The position numbers and the translations under genes are program-made. Below, in pieces: positions 58,851 through 64,000 of a stretch of DNA of 64,000 nt; position 1 is the first letter of the stretch; each line of letters starts with the position of its first letter. The notes under the pieces are model-generated. The model was not told where the DNA came from. It did no database searches and saw only the letters and a program-made list of their open reading frames with translations. The stretch spans positions 1,046,738 to 1,110,737 of the forward strand of contig NC_052404.1 in assembly GCF_009389715.1 (NCBI RefSeq). The letters run 5' to 3'. This DNA comes from Phoenix dactylifera (lineage: Eukaryota > Streptophyta > Magnoliopsida > Arecales > Arecaceae).

Positions 58851-59149
58851 AGGGCTATTGTGGGAGTTCCACAAATTGTTTCATAGATTTAATAGAAGAA
58901 TCAACCATGTTAAACATTTGGGAGAACAATTCCGAGTTTTGAACAAAACCTGATCCCAGTGAGAGGAGTGCAACAATTGGGCTATCACTCTTTTCTGCTT
59001 TCTATTTCTTTTTAGTGCAAGTATGACCTTTCAGGAACTTGTCTCTAATATTTTTTTATATTTATCAGAAACACTTTCATACTTTTAGGAGTTTCTAAAC
59101 TGCCATCATTTCATATGGATGAAGTGCCTCATGATCTCTTTCTTTGCAG

Positions 59150-59658
59150 ATACAAGCAGTGAACTTCTTAAAGGTATCAACAGCTACAGAGCTTCCCTCA
59201 ACCTTTCAGCATTAACGGAGAATCAACATGCGGAGTGCTTGTCAGAACAACTGGCCAAACAGTTTAAGGGTCAAGATTGCAGCAACACCACAGGCTCCAA
59301 TACTGTTCCTGGTACCGAGCAACAGTTCCCCAACTATCCAGACTTTCTGAACCACTGCCATCTCAATGCAACGGTCACTCAAGATGCTGCTGTAATGCCA
59401 GCTTGTGTACCCGGTTTAGCTCGAGATCTTGTCCTGACCAACTTCACAAAATCCCAATACTCTCAAAATCTGAATGATAGTCATTTTGTTGGAGCTGGGA
59501 TCGCTGATGAAGGTGACTGGGTGGTGGTTGTTTTGAGCACGAACACGCCCACTGGTAGTTTTGCACCAGCAACAGGAGTTGCTTCAGTTGTTGAGGTCGC
59601 TCTTCACCACCAATTGGTGCTGTTCCTGCTGGGATTTTTCATTTTCATGATGAATTGA
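59150..59658 (+). CDS. GPI-anchored secreted protein, exon 2 (At5g19250/At3g06035-like family)
   Basis: This exon encodes the whole mature domain, about 169 residues after the signal peptide. Visible family motifs are LLKGINSYRASLNLSALTEN, then CSNTTGSNTVPGTEQQFPN. PACVPGLARDLVLTNFTKSQY and WVVVVLSTNTPTGSF follow. Four cysteines (AECL, QDCSN, NHCHL, PACV) could form two disulphides. Several N-glycosylation sequons (NLS, NTT, NAT, NFT) are present. The C-terminus is a hydrophobic stretch (LVLFLLGFFIFMM) after a small-residue region, as expected for a GPI-attachment signal, so the product should sit on the outer plasma membrane. The biochemical role of the family is not established. The joined protein is about 193 residues, the usual length. 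The exon looks intact. Confidence 0.9.
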
Positions 59659-60655
59659 TAAGTGTTACATCTGTCAAAATCTTTTATGTTTTCTCCATTT
59701 AAATTTTACTCATCAGCTTTTGAATCTTCCGTGACAATAAACTATATTTTCATGTAGAAAAGATGGTAGTTTAAAGTATGAACCAACAATATGGATTTTG
59801 TCTTGTATTTTTGCAGTTCTGTCTTGATTACAAAGATTATACAATGTCCGTAGCTGTTTTCGTCATTACTTAATTTCCAACTTCGTGCTGATGTAAGTTT
59901 GCTGCATATGATTGTTCTTTATTTTTGAATTTCAGGCCTCCCAGACTAGCAAATGATCTAAGCGTAGGATTTGCCCCACTGGCTTGTGTTCATTTCAATT
60001 AAGCTTGAAATGTAAATAATTGAAAGATGATACATTATATCATATGTTTGTCATTGTTTACAATATAAATCTATTTTGATTCCAATTGAGCTTGAGCATA
60101 GGTTGTCCGACTCAATGAGATAGAGAATATTGTTTTGGCAGCACTTAAGGGTATCTAGTGTATTTGTGTCTCAATCAATTAGTTCTGTAGTGATCACTAT
60201 GCCCAAATTGCTTCTCAATCAGGGAAAGTAAGTCCAATACGAGCCTAATGACTAGGCTTATTAGTTAAATATTTTAGAATACACTGAATAAATTTTGGTA
60301 GTTCAGGAACCACTGATTAATTTGCCTGTATCATTAAACATTGTTTTTCACAAGCTTCTGAAAACATTCATGAAGTTCCTCTTTCCACTCACTTCGGTAA
60401 CACAAAAACATTACCACCGTCCTAGCTGCTTGTAACTGCCTGCTGGCCACAAGATGAGTCCTTTCAATCCCAAGGATCAATAATGTCAGTCAAAGAGAAT
60501 AATATTTTCCCATCCGCAATATGATGATATTGTAACGCAAAATTGAATCTAGAATTCTTGTGATCTGGAAAGCTGAAGAAAATCAGTATCTTTGTTTGGA
60601 TTGCAAAATATAAAATTCCATCTGCTGAGAATCTCGTAGAAGTGTATCCAACTTG
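59659..60655 (+). other. 3' UTR and downstream region of the GPI-protein gene
   Basis: An AATAAA at about 59736 is a plausible polyadenylation signal. Beyond about 60000 I see no coding signal. The area is ordinary AT-rich DNA. Confidence 0.5.
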
Positions 60656-60659
60656 TAGG

Positions 60660-61530
60660 GGACATAATCTCTTTGACCCACTTGTAATTTATTGTGTTGA
60701 TAGGTGATTATGGTGTTATCTGTGCTCGTGAATGTAGTGCCATAGTTAGTGAACAGCGTAAGTTGCTGGTCTATTCTTGTGTTTTATTTATGTTCTCTTG
60801 TCTGATACTTTCTTCCACATAGTGATGTACATCTTGAATGTGGGTTATATCTAATATTGTATGATCTTCTCTCTTACGTGATTCGGTTCATAGTAATGCT
60901 GTGGTTTTCTTGTCACTACTATGAGTATCAGAGCATCAAGGTTTATAAAAAAAGGGTGGTTGACAAATTACTGCAATGGTAACATGTTGGTTTGATATGG
61001 AAAAAAACTGATAGAAGATAGTTTGAGCTTTGGAAGCTAAAAGTTCATAGGTAAGGCATTGCCTACAATTCATTTGTGCTTGTCAAATGAGGAGTTATTT
61101 GATATTATTGGAACAAAAAATATTGGCTGAGACCATATGTCTGGATGAGATGTCTTTGGCAATCACTCACTTTTCATGACATTGGATAGAAAGTCTCCAA
61201 AGGAGATAGAGCTCAGAACTCCTTGTGATTATCGTAATTTAAGAATACTTGATTATCATGCTGGTGCATCATTTCCTAGTTGTCAAAGAAATATGTCGCT
61301 TCGGATCAAAGAAATATATCTTTATTGGCTACACTAAATGTGTGAAATGAAACCAATTATGGGATCCAATTGTCCACAAGATTATCAGAAGTTGTGAATT
61401 GCAGTTTGATGAATCAAATATGTCAAAAAGGCACAAACATTGAAACAACCTAAAGGAAGCTCGACATCATGTACTAGAGTTTGAGATTCAACCTTCAAGT
61501 TCATCACCAAATAAGGTCATTGTATTGGAG
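60660..61530 (+). mobile_element. Decayed Ty1/Copia element
   Basis: An LTR-like sequence ends near GTCACTACT, followed by a primer-site-like GAGTATCAGAGC (60927). Gag-like text follows in broken frames (FELWKLKVH and HLCLSNEELFDIIGT, 61026-61112). The sequence then passes to the conserved Copia integrase C-terminal region (SPKEIELRTPCDYRNLRI, then a YIFIGYTKCVK and LWDPIVHKII pattern, and FDESNMSKRHK, 61195-61435). Many stops and frameshifts, and the central part is deleted. Confidence 0.7.
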
Positions 61531-61549
61531 AACAGAATTATTGAATTTG

Positions 61550-62650
61550 AAAGATGGTGAACAAGATGAAAAAGGTAGTCTTCCTCTTATGCAGGAGGAC
61601 AAACTCCAGTTATCTCTTGGCACTTGACAAACGAATGATACACAACTTCACTTTTCAAGGATTTATTTGTGAAGGCCTCAGCCCAGACCACTTGACGGGC
61701 CCAAGCTTGGCCCAAAAGGGGGCTGGCCCTGCGTGCCCTGTGCATGATCAGCGATGGGAGTCTTCCATCCTCTCCGATAAGTTTGGCTAATGGGATCTTC
61801 CACCTCTCCGATAAGTTTGGCTAGAAATTGGAATCCTAGGGTTTTCGGGATCCTAGGGCTCCTAGGCTCCTCTATAAAAGGGAAGCCCTCTCCCTCCTCA
61901 CAACACTCCACCATCAAGCAACCCATCTCATACCCTCTTTCTTCCTCTTTTCTCCCATCGAGTCCACGGCTTTTTGTCACCATGCCTGCCTGAAATTGGG
62001 GCCGTCGACACCGTCGGAGCTGAGGTAATGCCTCGGCCTTTCTTTTCTTTTCTTTTCTTTTTTCTCATGATATGAAATTGTTGTCGTCGCCGAGATATCG
62101 GCTGAAAATCGATCGGAAAGTCCCTTGCTCACCATCCACTATATTTGGCCGAATTTTTTCTTCCTTTTTCGAGCCACCGCCGCCACTTTTCTCTATTGAT
62201 GGGCCTACGACCGAACTCCTCAACCTCCCTACTTTTCTCTATAGCGGAGCCATGGTTACCGATAAGTGATCAACAACTGAAAACAAAGAAAAATGTTCAA
62301 TTCCCTTATTTTTCCAAGCTTTTTTCTTGGATTTCTTGCTTGCTGGCCACCACCGCCAGCTGTCCACCCCCACTGGCTGCTAGCCAAGTCCTCTGGCACG
62401 ACCCCCAAGGATCCCAACCTCTCTTTCCTCTTTCTCTTTTTTATCTCTCTCTTTTTTTTCTCTCTTTCCCTCTTTCTTTCTCTAAGACGACCCATGGATC
62501 CAAGTACTAGTCCCATCTCCCTATCATATATATCTGGGTCGACCACTGCAAAGAGGCCCTGAACCGCCTTGGTGCTCAGGCAGCTTGCTAGACTAATCAT
62601 CCTGATCCTATTGAGTGTCCCTGAAACTACCATTGATGAACATTATTGAA
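61550..62650 (+). repeat. LTR/promoter-like unassigned sequence
   Basis: A promoter-like TCTATAAAAGGG (61871-61882) follows a duplicated CTCCGATAAGTTTGGCTA motif (61769 and 61809), and CT-rich tracts follow at 62040-62065 and 62400-62485. This layout resembles an LTR U3-R region, but no partner LTR, primer site or duplication was found. Confidence 0.35.
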
Positions 62651-63289
62651 CGACCTTGGCCATGATTGAGTCCATGCCTTATGATTCATTGAACGAATCG
62701 TTTAGTCCGTGTTGTATGTCTTCGACCTAACTACAAAAATATTATATATTTTTCGCACATGCTTCTAGAAGCAAGCTATGATAGAATAACTAGAAGCACG
62801 CCCGAACCATTTTCTAGAATAATGCCTCCTTGCAATCAACATTTTTCAACATTTAATCCTTTTTTCGGAAAAGTATTATCACCGCCTAACTAAGAGCGCA
62901 ACACTAAAAGATTTTAAATCTTCGATATGCATATTTCCTTCAATCATCGATATGCGTACTACCTTCAATCCTATACAGAATTGTGTCGGTAAATTCTCTC
63001 TAGTTGAGTAAACAAGCACCACCTGAGATCTTATCATCACCTTTTTAGAGTAATTCCTTTCCCATTTTTATCTTTTTTTTAACCATTGAACTTGATACTT
63101 AATTTAGAGAAGACCTCCAGAAGGTGAGAATAGTTCCTAGAACAAAACCGAGAGGCAATAATCTTCTGCAGGATGTCCAACCTTTTCTTCCACCTAGAAA
63201 TTCTTTTGACGAATTTATCCAACATGGATAAATTCATCTAATAACTTTCTTTAATTTTAAGCAATGAATAGGAAAACTAAGTAATAGAG
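62651..63289. other. Intergenic DNA
   Basis: I see nothing recognisable here. Confidence 0.35.
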
Positions 63290-63440
63290 TGTGAGAACCT
63301 ATGCGGGTGTGTGTTTAGTCCCACATCGGTTATTCGTCGAGAAGATCTTGAGTACTTATACAGAACTAAGAAACCCAAAAAATATCTTCCGGCTAGTTTT
63401 TTTGGGTGGGGTTCTGGATTATGACAAATGATATCAGAGC
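63290..63440 (+). repeat. TRIM-like LTR with primer site
   Basis: An LTR-like segment, TGTGAGAACC (63290) to TATGACA (63426), contains TTTAGTCCCACATCGGTT, a signature of many plant TRIM and gypsy LTRs. It is followed after 2 bases by TGATATCAGAGC (63429-63440), the tRNA-iMet primer site with one change. Related decayed copies lie at 46540-47260. The 3' LTR is not seen before the window ends. Confidence 0.6.
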
Positions 63441-63692
63441 GAACTCGGCCTACGTGGATTAGAAGACACCCAACATGGGTTCATGGAGGTTAACCATGAG
63501 GAGATAGAGGTGGAGTGGGCTTTGTGATCAGGGATCATGAGTCCAGGTTCATTGCGGTCGAGGGACGGCGTGCGTCGTCGACGAGTCAATCAATGGTGCA
63601 GAGCTGAGAGCTACATAGGAGGGTATTATCTTTGCCAGATTGGTCCTAGGGACGACCTGTATCCATCTTGAAGGTGGGATATTTGTGAGATT

Positions 63693-63884
63693 ATGGGAGG
63701 GCTTGCAGCATTCCGGGCTATCTATGTCTATCGGGAGGCGAATAGTGCGGCCGATTGGGTTGTCTTTTATGCGGCACACCAATCAGGAGGATTTCGCTGG
63801 AAGAGTATGGAGTCAGCTCCCCCACCCCTTGGTTGGCTTCTTCTTTTTGACTCTTATGGATGCACTCATATGCATATGGCGTGA
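63693..63884 (+). pseudogene. C-terminal fragment of a LINE-type RNase H-like domain
   Basis: The fragment has the pattern IYVYREANSAADWVVFYAAH followed by a short tail. This is the C-terminal signature (F/VYREAN..ADW.A) of the plant RNase H-like domain found in LINE-type retrotransposon proteins. The N-terminal catalytic part is missing. It is a relic, not a gene. Confidence 0.65.
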
Positions 63885-64000
63885 GTTACTATTATATAAA
63901 AAAAAAATTATTGTTAGAATTTTTACACCTTTTGGAGTATCCAAGTAAACTACCTACCTAAGGAAATTATAGATGGATACCTAGGTGCATGGACAACCTA

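Larger units (their letters stand above)
54789..59149 (+). other. Intron 1 of the GPI-protein gene
   Basis: 54789-55440 is conserved with the other exon-copy introns. 55440-56570 shows nothing recognisable. 56740-56870 and 57120-57790 look like eroded transposon sequence (the latter has a broken minus-strand frame I cannot name). 57931-58213 is a MULE-like MITE, and 58613-58850 a microsatellite. The acceptor is TCTCTTTCTTTGCAG at 59135-59149. Confidence 0.6.

Noticed and set aside
58517-58953. Several overlapping Tyr/His/Met/Cys-rich frames on both strands
   Set aside because: They are translations of an ATGT/CA microsatellite.
63290-63440. Considered as a Cassandra TRIM with an embedded 5S-like sequence
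   Set aside because: The LTR shows the CCCACATCGG word, but I see no 5S rRNA-like internal promoter sequence.

Overview
This is a stretch of a large, repeat-rich flowering-plant nuclear genome. I infer a monocot, possibly a palm, but the sequence does not prove it. There is no operon structure, the intergenic DNA is AT-rich, and the repeats are plant Athila-type and chromovirus Ty3/gypsy, Copia, CACTA, hAT, PIF/Harbinger, SINE and TRIM families. Two host genes are recognisable: a CC-NBS-LRR resistance-type gene on the minus strand (26045-31256) and a small GPI-anchored secreted protein gene on the plus strand (first exon 53740 or 54719, last exon 59150-59658). A third host-derived piece, the 5' end of a HAK/KUP potassium transporter gene, sits inside a DNA transposon.

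1-20290 is a nested retrotransposon cluster. An old LTR-like sequence (1-703, 14887-15158, 19497-about 19970) was hit twice. The first insert is a 14.2 kb Athila-type element (704-14886, TSD CCATT). The second is a 4.3 kb internally deleted chromovirus (15159-19496, TSD GTGTG). The Athila element itself carries the remains of a CACTA transposon between protease and reverse transcriptase.

20291-26044 holds a paralogue of the intron found near the GPI gene, an 890-bp tandem duplication carrying CACTA ends, and unassigned DNA. 26045-31256 is the NLR, cut by a 1,555-bp Harbinger-like element (28704-30258, TSD TTA). Apart from that insertion I see no lesion in its reading frame. 33880-39289 is a run of DNA transposons: a repeat copy containing a SINE (34669-35060), a CACTA element (35118-37005) and a gene-capturing hAT-like element (37978-39289).

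39755-43335 is a composite of tandem and inverted LTR/TRIM units, bounded as one unit by a 5-bp direct repeat. 44559-47250 holds a long direct repeat and decayed LTR-like copies. 47809-59658 is the GPI-protein locus. Exon 1 is present three times, the last two in a recent local duplication, while only one downstream coding exon remains. A 609-bp Copia fragment with inverted U3 ends (50701-51309) lies in this locus. 59659-64000 contains a decayed Copia element, LTR/TRIM-like sequence and an RNase H relic of a LINE.

No new multi-gene system was found. The most unusual observations are two retroelement insertions whose two ends are the same LTR terminus in inverted orientation, each flanked by a 5-bp direct repeat. 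One of them shows a 6-nt microhomology that suggests snap-back self-priming. Percent identities and difference counts are by eye.
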